Shown here piece by piece: positions 38,469 through 47,325 of a stretch of DNA of 64,000 nt. Each line of letters starts with the position of its first letter. The stretch's first letter is position 1. The translations under genes and the position numbers were made by a program. Source of the DNA: Enterospora canceri. Taxonomy: Eukaryota > Microsporidia > Enterocytozoonidae. The stretch covers positions 1 to 64,000 of the forward strand of contig LWDP01000005.1 in the NCBI GenBank assembly GCA_002087915.1, written 5' to 3'. The notes beneath the pieces are model-generated. The model saw only the letters and a list, made by a program, of their open reading frames with translations, was not told where the DNA came from and did no database searches.

Positions 38469-38551
38469 TCTCCCCAGCCGGAGTTGAACCAGCGGCCCTT
38501 CGATTACAGCCTATTCTACAGTCAAATGCTCTACCACTGAGCTATAGGGAG
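38469..38551 (-). tRNA. tRNA-Tyr (GTA) with an 11-nt intron
   Basis: Minus-strand cloverleaf: acceptor CTCCCTA paired with TGGGGAG, D arm GCTC-AGTGGTA-GAGC, anticodon stem TTTGA/TCGAA, loop CTGTAG...A with anticodon GTA, variable GGGCC, T arm GCTGG-TTCAACT-CCGGC, discriminator A. The extra 11 nt (AATAGGCTGTA) sit after the base 3' to the anticodon, the usual place for a nuclear tRNA intron. CCA is not encoded. A run of seven T follows at once (complement of 38462-38468), a Pol III terminator that overlaps the stop codon of the VPS9 gene. Internal A and B boxes are recognisable (TAGCTCAGTGGT; GGTTCAACTCC). Confidence 0.95.
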
Positions 38552-38649
38552 TAATGAAAATGATAATTGCATACATAATCAACCTATCAAACTAAGACAT
38601 GCAATTTATTCACAGCCTATGGGTGATGAACACTATTAATTTTAGCCCT

Positions 38650-40056
38650 ATGATATTAATTTATATGCTATGGATTTATGGTGTAATTGGCTTCAGAATA
38701 GTTCTACAACAGCACATAAGTGACATATTCATTGGATTGGAGAATATGAATCAATCTGATCTGGTGATTAAGATTCACAATCCAAAAATGCATTCAGTGC
38801 CCTACTCACATTATATTCAGCATAATCTTGCTGCACGCATCCAGCACACTTCCAAATACGCCATAAACACCTTTCTGGAATACGCAATTTTATACGATAT
38901 GAACCAACACGATGATATTGATCTTATAACACATTGTGCATTGATTTACACATTTATTCAAACGAACAAATCGGATTCAAATTATGGAACTAAAACCAAG
39001 ACTGATCTTCTACAACAACTCAGTGAGTCCATTTTTAGAGGCGATCTAAATAATGATACCTGGAAAGAAGTCAACAATGCAGTATTTAAGATGTGTACTG
39101 ATCCATCAAACAAGAACTACATTATTATTGATCTAATTGATAAGAAGATGAACACCATCTCGTTATATTCGATACAATTGAAATCAATTGGTGATTTCAA
39201 TAGGAAGAAGCAAAAAATACAGTATAAAACACCCAATGGAATACAGGATATAGAAGTGATTAATGAAACAATATATGATGCAATAACAATAGAGAGGATC
39301 ATGGATGATAGTACGATACTCAATTTCAATCCAATCCTAATTTTACTGTCATATTCCGCCTACAACTTCAGGGAGGATACATTGAAGGTGGAAAAGAGGA
39401 TATTGGGCAGTTTCATCAATTTAACAACTATCCCAATTGTGTACACGAATAAAATCAGAATATTCAACCATATCAGGAATAATTTGATCAATACCGTGCC
39501 AAGGTTAAATTGGGTGATTTACTACGAATATCAAATGGATTTGATAATTGACTGGATATCAAGAGGAAATGCAGAACAGGATGAAAGTAAACGAAAACAC
39601 ATCAGTATGGCAGACTCAATCAAAATACTGATGTTACACTTTACATCGTATGAGATATGTGCAATATTGATCAGTAACGTATCAATCGATACCTCGTATT
39701 CAGATTGGTATTTGAATTACAAATCACAAAAGGATTTCGTAACTAAGGATATGCACGAATCTGTTAGTGGCTATTTGTTTAAGAGGTGCAATGTCATTGA
39801 AATGGAAAATAATGAGAGAAATGTGGGATTTATAGGCGCATTAAGGAAGAAAATAGACTATAAAATAGAAGAGATCATAGAAAGCAAAATAGTTCTGGAG
39901 GATTCATCAGATCATTATGGTGATATGGAAATAGTTTCAAGGAAGAACTACATCATTGGGATAATGATGCTGTTTTTGATATTTTGCATGACAGTATTGA
40001 TCATTGTGTTGAACTACATATATGGAAAAGAAAGTAGGGTAAAACGTATAAATTAG
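38650..40056 (+). CDS. Signal-peptide/single-TM protein, first of a tandem paralogous pair
   Basis: 468 residues from the ATG at 38650, chosen because it follows TTTTAGCCCT and places a signal peptide (MILIYMLWIYGVIGFRIV) at the N-terminus; an earlier in-frame ATG at 38599 adds 17 residues. A large mixed ectodomain is followed by one membrane helix (IIGIMMLFLIFCMTVLIIVLNYI, about 435-457) and a basic tail (GKESRVKRIN). Its C-terminal third matches the next gene: FTSYEICAILISNVSIDTSYSDW here against LQPYEMLSMLSNNVYFETYGEW there, and FIGALRKK against FITALNVSPVKK. No known domain. Likely surface or endomembrane protein of a lineage-specific family. Confidence 0.75.
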   Translation: MILIYMLWIYGVIGFRIVLQQHISDIFIGLENMNQSDLVIKIHNPKMHSVPYSHYIQHNLAARIQHTSKYAINTFLEYAILYDMNQHDDIDLITHCALIYTFIQTNKSDSNYGTKTKTDLLQQLSESIFRGDLNNDTWKEVNNAVFKMCTDPSNKNYIIIDLIDKKMNTISLYSIQLKSIGDFNRKKQKIQYKTPNGIQDIEVINETIYDAITIERIMDDSTILNFNPILILLSYSAYNFREDTLKVEKRILGSFINLTTIPIVYTNKIRIFNHIRNNLINTVPRLNWVIYYEYQMDLIIDWISRGNAEQDESKRKHISMADSIKILMLHFTSYEICAILISNVSIDTSYSDWYLNYKSQKDFVTKDMHESVSGYLFKRCNVIEMENNERNVGFIGALRKKIDYKIEEIIESKIVLEDSSDHYGDMEIVSRKNYIIGIMMLFLIFCMTVLIIVLNYIYGKESRVKRIN

Positions 40057-40169
40057 TAAACTAGGTCCAGAGAATAATCAATTGGGTATAAGTTGTCTAA
40101 ATTATGAATATTCCAGAAATCACCTGATTATTTATTCTAATATAAATTAATTTCCTTTTTCTCCCCTAA

Positions 40170-41585
40170 ATGTTATTTATTTTGGCTGTATACTGTGCAA
40201 TACCAACTATCTTTCAACTGTTAACAATTAAAGATGATCTATACATCAGCATTAAAGACGGTGAGAAATTAGGGCTGTTTATACGATACAAAAACGAATT
40301 GTTGATGCATAATTTCAATGCATTTGAGAGGCAAATACAAAATACTCATTTTAATAAGTACGAGGATAGACAGGCGATCAATATAGTACGGGAGATGTTC
40401 ATAGAACATCACATGAAGAACAGAAATAACTTTAATACGTGCCAATCAGAAGTAAAAAGGCTATGCACGTTCATCAATCAACACAATAAAAACACTGATA
40501 ATGACTATAAAATGATCAATGAAATTGCAAAAATGAGCTACAAAGACATTGATAATAGAATGGATCTCAGCATAAAAATGATATTCAATACACCAATGAA
40601 GGTCAAAGTAGACTATTTGCGGCTAAATTTCATAATGTTTGAACTAGTGGATACAACAAAGAATACGACCGCTCTTTACATATTATCAATGTATGGGGAA
40701 ATAAGCTCAAGAAGAGCAACAAAGATTGATATAGCAAACCAATGGCTAGCTGTATCACCTGGAATATTCATCGTTGTAAACAACACGCAGTTTGAGAAAG
40801 CAAATATTGTTTATATCAGAAATACCCCAAATGCAACTGATTCATTTTATTTGAATGTGGGTGATCCATATAAATCCATTAACAAAAATGATCCAGAATG
40901 GCCAACGATAGCAATGGCTAATGTCGAGAAGACCCTGTTGTTTGATTTCATCACTATCAAATCAAACTATGATGAATACCTTAAGAAGGATGAGTTATTT
41001 CAGATCATACAACCGAATATAAGTAATTATCAGGTACATACAATACAACAGAAGTATGTGATTGCATTGGAACTTGTTCTGAATGATATAACGAAAATAC
41101 GCAAATACAGTAGACTGGATTCGGAGCTACTGCTTTTTGAAACACTGCAGCCATATGAGATGTTATCAATGTTATCAAACAATGTGTATTTTGAGACATA
41201 TGGAGAGTGGAGCAGACTTGGATATGAAATGGCATTTCTGAGAATTGAAAACTTAAAGCTATTTACGGAAAGAATAGAGGAATATAAGGATCAATATGAG
41301 AAGGAGGCAAAGATACGAGATGAATTCACTAATGGATTTATAACAGCCCTGAATGTAAGTCCAGTCAAGAAGACATCTGTAGTTGCTCTAAAAGAAGAAT
41401 GTGCTGTAATTCAGCCTGAAGACTCTGATTGGGAAGAAAAAGAAGAGGAAGATACGATCAAATATAGGAATGTGATAGGCGCATGCTGCCTGATATTGGC
41501 ACTCATTATTGGGATTGTTCTATACAATTACATCCAAAAGAAGCCCAAAATGCATACTGAAAACAACGAAGCTACGCAATCATAG
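40170..41585 (+). CDS. Signal-peptide/single-TM protein, second of the tandem pair
   Basis: 471 residues. Signal peptide MLFILAVYCAIPTIFQLL, ectodomain of about 400 residues, acidic stretch (SDWEEKEEEDTIK) then one helix (VIGACCLILALIIGIVLYNYI, about 432-453) and a polar tail of about 18 residues. Same length and layout as the preceding gene, with recognisable but low similarity in the C-terminal third, so an old tandem duplication is likely. Start follows CTCCCCTAA-ATG. 113 bp separates the two genes. Function unknown. Confidence 0.75.
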   Translation: MLFILAVYCAIPTIFQLLTIKDDLYISIKDGEKLGLFIRYKNELLMHNFNAFERQIQNTHFNKYEDRQAINIVREMFIEHHMKNRNNFNTCQSEVKRLCTFINQHNKNTDNDYKMINEIAKMSYKDIDNRMDLSIKMIFNTPMKVKVDYLRLNFIMFELVDTTKNTTALYILSMYGEISSRRATKIDIANQWLAVSPGIFIVVNNTQFEKANIVYIRNTPNATDSFYLNVGDPYKSINKNDPEWPTIAMANVEKTLLFDFITIKSNYDEYLKKDELFQIIQPNISNYQVHTIQQKYVIALELVLNDITKIRKYSRLDSELLLFETLQPYEMLSMLSNNVYFETYGEWSRLGYEMAFLRIENLKLFTERIEEYKDQYEKEAKIRDEFTNGFITALNVSPVKKTSVVALKEECAVIQPEDSDWEEKEEEDTIKYRNVIGACCLILALIIGIVLYNYIQKKPKMHTENNEATQS

Positions 41586-41607
41586 TGGTAGATCACCGTC
41601 TAATTTA

Positions 41608-42492
41608 TCATTGTGGTCTATAACTCTGATCCATGCTGTTATCTAGGTTATTCTCGTACCAGGTGATTCTATTTTCCAATTCCTCCCTGCTAATAAACTT
41701 AATTTTCCTACATTTATCTTGCATCACCAGCATCTCGTCCTTGTCATTCAGACTAAGCAGAAAGTCGATTGTATCGTTCCAATCATTCTCGTCTTCCACT
41801 TTTACGATATTTAGACCATTTTCTCTGATGTACTCCTTCACCTCTGACTCCAAATCGGGTACTTTTGGCGCCTTCTCTTGAATTCGCTCTTCCTTCACTC
41901 TCTCAGTCGGCTTGTTCTTCACAATGTTGATGGTGAAGTTCACATCTCGTGGCATCTCACTCTGTGACACATTCACAGCCATCGTATTGCTTCCTTCTTT
42001 TTTCTTATCTTTTTTACTATTCATTCTCTTTGAAAATATTTCATCAAAGTCATCCAGAAATGCAGCAGATATCTTCTTGCTTCCATGAACGTTCTTCTCT
42101 GTTATTTCCTTGTCATTGTATATTCCTACAGTCTGCTTGAACTTGTTGCTATGCCGTGCCATTTCTGGGGGTGTTTCGTATCTTGTTCTGCTTCCATAAT
42201 CGTATCCATGCGTATCATCAATTTTACTGCCTGGATTCTGGCTTGTTTGGATTCCTGAAGCAGTCTGCCTTCTTTCTGGACCACTCCGCGTCTGTTTAAT
42301 TTGCTCCAGCTTCCCACTAATTGCTATGATGTATTCTTGCCTGTTTTTACTATTTTGGAATATCTGCTGCTCGCTATTTAGAACAGCTTCCTTTACTAGA
42401 GAGAACTCAATAGTTGAGAACGTCGGATGCTCCTTCAGTGCCTCAATTAGCATGATGATCATGCGTTTCCTGAAGTCGTTGGTTATCTGCAT
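41608..42492 (-). CDS. Possible Mediator Med15-type KIX protein
   Basis: 294 residues. Residues 5-65 (FRKRMIIMLIEALKEHPTF ... KEAVLNSEQQIFQNSKNRQEYIIAISGKLEQI) have the three-helix pattern of the Med15/Gal11 KIX domain: R-x-x-x-x-x-x-I-x-x-L, E-x-x-I-F-x-x-S-x-x-x-x-E-Y and a final helix with K-L. The rest is a hydrophilic, probably disordered linker, and a C-terminal part at about 215-285 (NDWNDTIDFLLSLNDKDEMLVMQDKCRKIKF) that is conserved-looking but unrecognised. Med15 is a target of transcription activators in the nucleus. Start follows TTAACCC-ATG. The assignment is tentative. Confidence 0.45.
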   Translation of the reverse strand: MQITNDFRKRMIIMLIEALKEHPTFSTIEFSLVKEAVLNSEQQIFQNSKNRQEYIIAISGKLEQIKQTRSGPERRQTASGIQTSQNPGSKIDDTHGYDYGSRTRYETPPEMARHSNKFKQTVGIYNDKEITEKNVHGSKKISAAFLDDFDEIFSKRMNSKKDKKKEGSNTMAVNVSQSEMPRDVNFTINIVKNKPTERVKEERIQEKAPKVPDLESEVKEYIRENGLNIVKVEDENDWNDTIDFLLSLNDKDEMLVMQDKCRKIKFISREELENRITWYENNLDNSMDQSYRPQ

Positions 42493-42614
42493 GGGTTAAT
42501 AAACAAACACAAATTGAAGTGACCACCCAACACCATATGCCCTGTGTCGATGACTGTTTCAATAATTCTATTAATCATTAGCACTGTATTAATCGAAATT
42601 AAAGATTGATCAGA

Positions 42615-44366
42615 TACACTCTGTTGCAAAAGTTTGTGGACAGCCATAAACTTCTTGATATACTCTCTTTTACGGCTCTTATGCTACGCGATACACTTTT
42701 TACGTTGCTCTTTGCTGTTTCTTTTTATCTGAACTCAAATGGTTTGATGGTTGAACAGATAGGGACTAATTTCCAAAAATGATTTAAATTCTTGTTGCAA
42801 AAATTTGTGGACAACGCTACAACAGCAATATTAATAAGCGGGCACAAAATTCCATGCTTATTTTAATGTTTAACATGTCTAAAAACCTATCAGGTGGAAA
42901 AGCATTTCTAAAGGTTGAACAAGAGATCACTTTAATAGTGATCAAACTAAACACAATTTCATAATGATCTGCTACGACACGAACATATAAATAGCTGCTA
43001 TGCATGTTACAGAGGCTATAAACCTTGTTAAGGATACCTTTGTATGTTCTGAGCACTCAAAAAGGCTGTTGGAGTAAGTATTTCATTTAATGATCAGGTT
43101 CATTTCTCTAGAAATCATGCTCAAGAGGGCTATAGCAGGAGAAACATATACAAATATGTATAAAACGAGCGTTTATTATATTGTAGTAGGTTCAAGCAGC
43201 TATAAATGAATTATAAGGCTTGTGCCAACACTATTAGATGATAAGAAACCTTAAGCTCAAAAACGATCACATAAAAACATGCTAATTGAACTGTATAAAG
43301 AAAGGGAAACATCTGGAATGATGTGAAGAGGTTTAAATTGCTTAAAAATGATGGGGTACAGCACAACCCGCATACAATTGATGAGTAAGAAGATTTTTTC
43401 AACCTCAATAATGGAATAAAATTTGAATATTGTTTTTTTCTGTCTAACAATTTCAGGTACGCTCTATTTGTAACTTATTGGTGTTATAATCATCTCTTGT
43501 AACTGTATTAAGCTAATTAAAAGAATACCTTCTAGGTACATGTGATCTACTGATCACTATTTGATTTACTAAAAAAATATTGCCTTAGTTCAAACAAACA
43601 AAAAGAGCAGTAAGTGTGAAGTAGATGAGGTATTGGGGTACTCAACAGGGATATTAACTTATCAGACACAATCCCAATGAGGAAATGAGATAATATATTA
43701 TCAGAAAGGTTCATAATGAATAAAAATTGCTGATCAAAATGATTTGTTGAAAGTGGTCGTTCAGGAAGGTTAGGGTGCAATTCAACGTGCCTAAATAAGC
43801 AGTTTCATCTTATAAATACTAAACAGGAAGTTTATTGCGGTTACCATCAATGTACAGAAGATTAAACAGAAAGTCCACAAACTTTTGCAACAAAATATTG
43901 ATCTTTTTTTTGTCAACCCTTCAAAAACTAATAGATCAATAAATGGACGTCTAGATAGGTTTATTTCTATTTAATGTATAATATTTGAACTTGAATACCT
44001 AAGTTTCATAGTCTGTTATGACAGGACAGAATAAATATGGCTGTCCACAAACTTTTGCAACAGGGTGTANGGTGCAATTCAACGTGCCTAAATAAGCAGT
44101 TTCATCTTATAAATACTAAACAGGAAGTTTATTGCGGTTACCATCAATGTACAGAAGATTAAACAGAAAGTCCACAAACTTTTGCAACAAAATATTGATC
44201 TTTTTTTTGTCAACCCTTCAAAAACTAATAGATCAATAAATGGACGTCTAGATAGGTTTATTTCTATTTAATGTATAATATTTGAACTTGAATACCTAAG
44301 TTTCATAGTCTGTTATGACAGGACAGAATAAATATGGCTGTCCACAAACTTTTGCAACAGGGTGTA
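42615..44366. mobile_element. Non-autonomous Tc1/mariner-like transposon with double (IR/DR) termini
   Basis: A 34-bp terminal inverted repeat (TACAC-Y-CTGTTGCAAAAGTTT...GCCATA) lies at 42615-42648 and, inverted, at 44036-44069, with one mismatch. A second, shorter copy of the core (GTTGCAAAA-TTTGTGGAC) lies inside each end, at 42792-42814 (same orientation as the left end) and 43873-43893 (same as the right end). The spacing from outer to inner copy is 171 bp on the left and 170 bp on the right. TA at both outer ends fits a TA target-site duplication. This is the IR/DR layout of some Tc1-like elements. No transposase frame is present, so the copy is non-autonomous. The real length is about 1.45 kb; 44071-44366 repeats 43774-44069 after an N (assembly artefact). 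Confidence 0.8.
43774..44366. repeat. Perfect 296-bp direct duplication around a single N (unmerged contig overlap)
   Basis: Bases 43774-44069 and 44071-44366 are identical by eye (GGTGCAATTCAACGTGCC ... GCAACAGGGTGTA), split only by the N at 44070. As at 13197, this is best explained by overlapping contig ends joined by a placeholder. The right end of the transposon is therefore present twice only in the assembly. Confidence 0.92.
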
Positions 44367-44394
44367 TTTAATCAATACTTGGAAATTTTAACCC

Positions 44395-45744
44395 ATGACA
44401 ACTGAAACAAACCAAAAGGACCTCTACAAGCGCATGCAAACTAAAACATTCACGAATTGGATCAATGCAAAGCTAAGAGTGTACAAGATGAAGGTTGTGT
44501 CCAATCTGTTTGAAGAAGTCAGAGATGGAATACCACTCTACAATTTACTAGTTGCACTTGGAAAGAATCCACCTGAAATTTCTAAGCTTGTTGCGCATAA
44601 AATAGTAAAAATGGAGAACCTATCCATGCTATTGAAGTACATTTCACAGGATCTCGGACTCATCCTGGTGAATATTGGTCCCGAAGACATCTACGAGAAG
44701 AATGAGAAGCTGATTCTTGGTCTGATCTGGACAATCATTCTCCACCTCTCAATATCCGATGGCCATTCCACTAGCAACTCCAATGCCAATTCCGATGGCC
44801 ATTCCAGTGAATTGCGTAGCACTGTTCTCACCTGGGTCAAAATGATCGTAAGCCACAGCTTCCAAGTCAAAATCACCAACTTCACCACCTCATTCAGTGA
44901 TGGTGTTATATTTCTAATGCTTCTTGATCACTTTTATCCTGGTGTCTACAATCAGAAAACAGACACGCCTGAAAACAAGAGAAACAACCTGGAAAAGGCG
45001 TTTGCATTTGCAGAGTCCATTGGAATCAACAGACTCCTTGACATCGAAGACCTCATTCGTCTCGATGAGTTGGATGACAAGAGTGTCTTCACGTATCTTC
45101 TTGAATTCTACTTATTCTTTAAGGACAACAAAATCAACGGAAGTTCCAAGGACTATCTTAAGGAATTGCTCCTAAACATCAATACCAAGAAAGAGAAGGA
45201 AGTGGAGCACCAGAATGCAGTTAACACGGTACAAATGACCACCAAAGAGTATCTCGCCACAGTCCACGACCTAAATGATAATCTCAACAAAGTCGCCAAG
45301 GAAATTGATCAATTTATGAAGCAATATCAAGAACTGTCCAAAACCAGAATCCTGGCTAACCAGGCTGAGTGTGATTTACAGTCATTTATATACCGTTGGA
45401 ACCTGCAGCGAAATACCAAGGAGTACAATGAGGAAGCAACGAAGGAAGAAGAGACCATTCTTGATAAGAAGATTGGCGATCTCAATCTCAACAGCATCCG
45501 TGCCCTAACAAGCACCCTAATCAAGTGCGATAAAAAATACCTTGATAATTCGACCCAAAACAAGATTCACCAGCAAAAGAACGAATCAAAGGCAGAAATG
45601 GTCTTCACCAAGAAGTCATGCAAAGATGTCATCGATCAACTCAAATTGGTTGAAATTGATGTGGTGAAAATAGTAGGAAAGCCCCTGACACATCTTCCAA
45701 CAAAAATGAGCATCGAAGATCTCCTCAATAACATTAAAGAGTGA
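44395..45744 (+). CDS. Tandem calponin-homology actin-binding protein (alpha-actinin/fimbrin-like, reduced)
   Basis: 449 residues. CH1 at about 15-125 (KTFTNWINAKLRVYKM, DGIPLYNLLVALG, IYEKNEKLILGLIWTIILHLSI) and CH2 at about 138-245 (STVLTWVKMIVS, DGVIFLMLLDHFYP, NNLEKAFAFAESIGINRLLDIEDL). A Ser/Asn/Gly/His insert with a repeated SDGHS links them. Residues 250-449 are mostly helical with coiled-coil character but no clear spectrin repeats or EF hands, so this is a stripped alpha-actinin-like protein. It should bind and perhaps bundle F-actin in the cytoplasm. Start follows TTTTAACCC-ATG, just after the transposon end. Confidence 0.88.
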   Translation: MTTETNQKDLYKRMQTKTFTNWINAKLRVYKMKVVSNLFEEVRDGIPLYNLLVALGKNPPEISKLVAHKIVKMENLSMLLKYISQDLGLILVNIGPEDIYEKNEKLILGLIWTIILHLSISDGHSTSNSNANSDGHSSELRSTVLTWVKMIVSHSFQVKITNFTTSFSDGVIFLMLLDHFYPGVYNQKTDTPENKRNNLEKAFAFAESIGINRLLDIEDLIRLDELDDKSVFTYLLEFYLFFKDNKINGSSKDYLKELLLNINTKKEKEVEHQNAVNTVQMTTKEYLATVHDLNDNLNKVAKEIDQFMKQYQELSKTRILANQAECDLQSFIYRWNLQRNTKEYNEEATKEEETILDKKIGDLNLNSIRALTSTLIKCDKKYLDNSTQNKIHQQKNESKAEMVFTKKSCKDVIDQLKLVEIDVVKIVGKPLTHLPTKMSIEDLLNNIKE

Positions 45745-45784
45745 TCAATCAATTAGCTGTAGTAAATTTTTAATGAGGGAACCC

Positions 45785-46735
45785 ATGTCGAAACTGGACG
45801 AGCTCACTCGATGCGTGGTGGTGGCTTCTCTGATGACTGGAATATCCCTCTGCTCTGGTCTAGTGCCACTCTTCATCAAGAAGAGCAGACGGAGTGGGAC
45901 TATCTTCAGCATATTCAATACGCTGATTGTTGGAATCAATTTCGGAAACATCTGCTACGATATGATACCAGAAATGACTGGAGACTGTGACGTAAATAGG
46001 ACGCCTTACCTCTATATTGGACTGGTTGTTCTGGCACTGATTGCAGTTGAATCGATTTTCGTAAAGGAGCACCATCACGAGCACCACCACGAGGAGGTGG
46101 TTCGAGGCGAAAGTGGATCCAATTCGACCTTAAACAGCGAAAAGGGTGACCAGCCCGTGACATTCGAGACCAACGTAGAGAAGACAGAGAAGATACCATG
46201 CACCCACGACAGTAGCACGGAAGAAGAAGACTTCTTTGGACAGCACCACTTGGAATTCATCAAAACAACTGGAAACTACACCAGTTTATGCATATTTCTA
46301 TTTGCCATTTCACTGCATTCGTTTCTAGAAGGACTGGATACGACATGTGCGACGATCTTCAGCTCCCACATTGTTGGGCTCCTTCTTCACAAGTGTGCGG
46401 AGTCACTCTCAATAGGAATGGCACTCTACTCGTCCAAGCTGAAGAAGAGCCATGCCACGCTTCTTCTTTGCTGCTTCGTGCTTCTTACGCCTGTTGCAAT
46501 ATTTGTTGGACGGGTCATCAGAAACAGCCACAAGTTCATGGCCCTCTACTTCAAGGCACTTGCTCTTGGATCATTGATGTATGTCGTATTCTTTGAAGGA
46601 ATGGGTCACTGCATGCATGGTCGGAGAAAGTGGCTCAACATCATCCTACTCACCCTGGGATACCTAACCACAATTTGTATTGTGGAACTAGCGCACGGAC
46701 ACGGACACGATCATAGCCACGGTCACAGCCACTAA
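45785..46735 (+). CDS. ZIP-family metal transporter
   Basis: 316 residues from the ATG at 45785, which follows GGGAACCC directly; a further ATG four codons upstream is in frame. About eight helices. His-rich cytosolic loop after TM3 (EHHHEHHHEE). TM4 LHSFLEGLD and TM5 HKCAESLSIG carry the metal-binding His/Glu motifs of ZIPs (normally H-S-x-x-E-G and H-x-x-x-E). A His-rich C-terminus ends the protein (HGHGHDHSHGHSH). Moves zinc or iron into the cytosol from outside or a compartment. Typical fungal ZIP length. The second His/Asp of the usual TM4 pattern (HN-x-x-D) is not present. Confidence 0.88.
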   Translation: MSKLDELTRCVVVASLMTGISLCSGLVPLFIKKSRRSGTIFSIFNTLIVGINFGNICYDMIPEMTGDCDVNRTPYLYIGLVVLALIAVESIFVKEHHHEHHHEEVVRGESGSNSTLNSEKGDQPVTFETNVEKTEKIPCTHDSSTEEEDFFGQHHLEFIKTTGNYTSLCIFLFAISLHSFLEGLDTTCATIFSSHIVGLLLHKCAESLSIGMALYSSKLKKSHATLLLCCFVLLTPVAIFVGRVIRNSHKFMALYFKALALGSLMYVVFFEGMGHCMHGRRKWLNIILLTLGYLTTICIVELAHGHGHDHSHGHSH

Positions 46736-46797
46736 TTAAGTTAAATTAAATCAAGGACTATTCAACCTAAGAATTTATAATAAAATTGGGGCAGTTA

Positions 46798-47280
46798 TCA
46801 CTTCCTAAAGAATGACATCGAGTCAGAAATGACTGAATCGTTGTCATTGGCATCAACGATGGATTGGACTACCAAATTGATGTTTTTTTTGGTTGATTTG
46901 GTTCGAGGCAACTGCGACTCAGTGGATGAGCTATGAACAAGCCCAAGCAGCGACTTCCTGCCCCGTGGCCTGACTGTGCTCTTCTGGCTCGTGGCAAAGA
47001 CACTGCTTTCACTGACCAGGGTGCTCTCCTTCATGTTGCTCGTCATCTCTGCCGTGTTAGTCGTGTTGGTCTCGTCGATCTTGTTCATTTCCACGTTGCA
47101 TTGCTCCTCTTTTTTACGCAGGTGCCTCTGATACGCCTTCACAAGCGTAAGCAGTGGCACATCCAGGTCTAATTCATCCAACTCACCTCTAACTCTGCCC
47201 AATGCATCTGCCCTTAGTGCAGCCACCTTGTACTTGAACTCGAGCTTTGCCTTTGTTTTCTCAGTCTCCTTTTCCTGCAT
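46798..47280 (-). CDS. Small coiled-coil protein, unknown
   Basis: 160 residues. The N-terminal third is charged helix (KTKAKLEFKYKVAALRADALGRVRGELDEL, then LVKAYQRHLRKKEEQ). The rest is Ser/Thr-rich and disordered, with a basic RPRGRKS motif and a final SFFRK. The upstream neighbour encodes a Spc105/KNL1-like protein and is transcribed in the same direction, so a chromosome-segregation role is possible but unsupported. A resemblance to the Borealin N-terminal helix is too weak to name. Codons and composition support it as real. Confidence 0.55.
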   Translation of the reverse strand: MQEKETEKTKAKLEFKYKVAALRADALGRVRGELDELDLDVPLLTLVKAYQRHLRKKEEQCNVEMNKIDETNTTNTAEMTSNMKESTLVSESSVFATSQKSTVRPRGRKSLLGLVHSSSTESQLPRTKSTKKNINLVVQSIVDANDNDSVISDSMSFFRK

Positions 47281-47325
47281 TTATGGCCATTTTTCTACTC
47301 TTTTACCAAAATACTTCATTTCAAC

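Noticed and set aside
46798..47280. Borealin/Nbl1 identity for the small coiled-coil protein
   Set aside because: Only a short charged helix and an RGRKS-like motif agree; not enough to name it despite the kinetochore neighbour.
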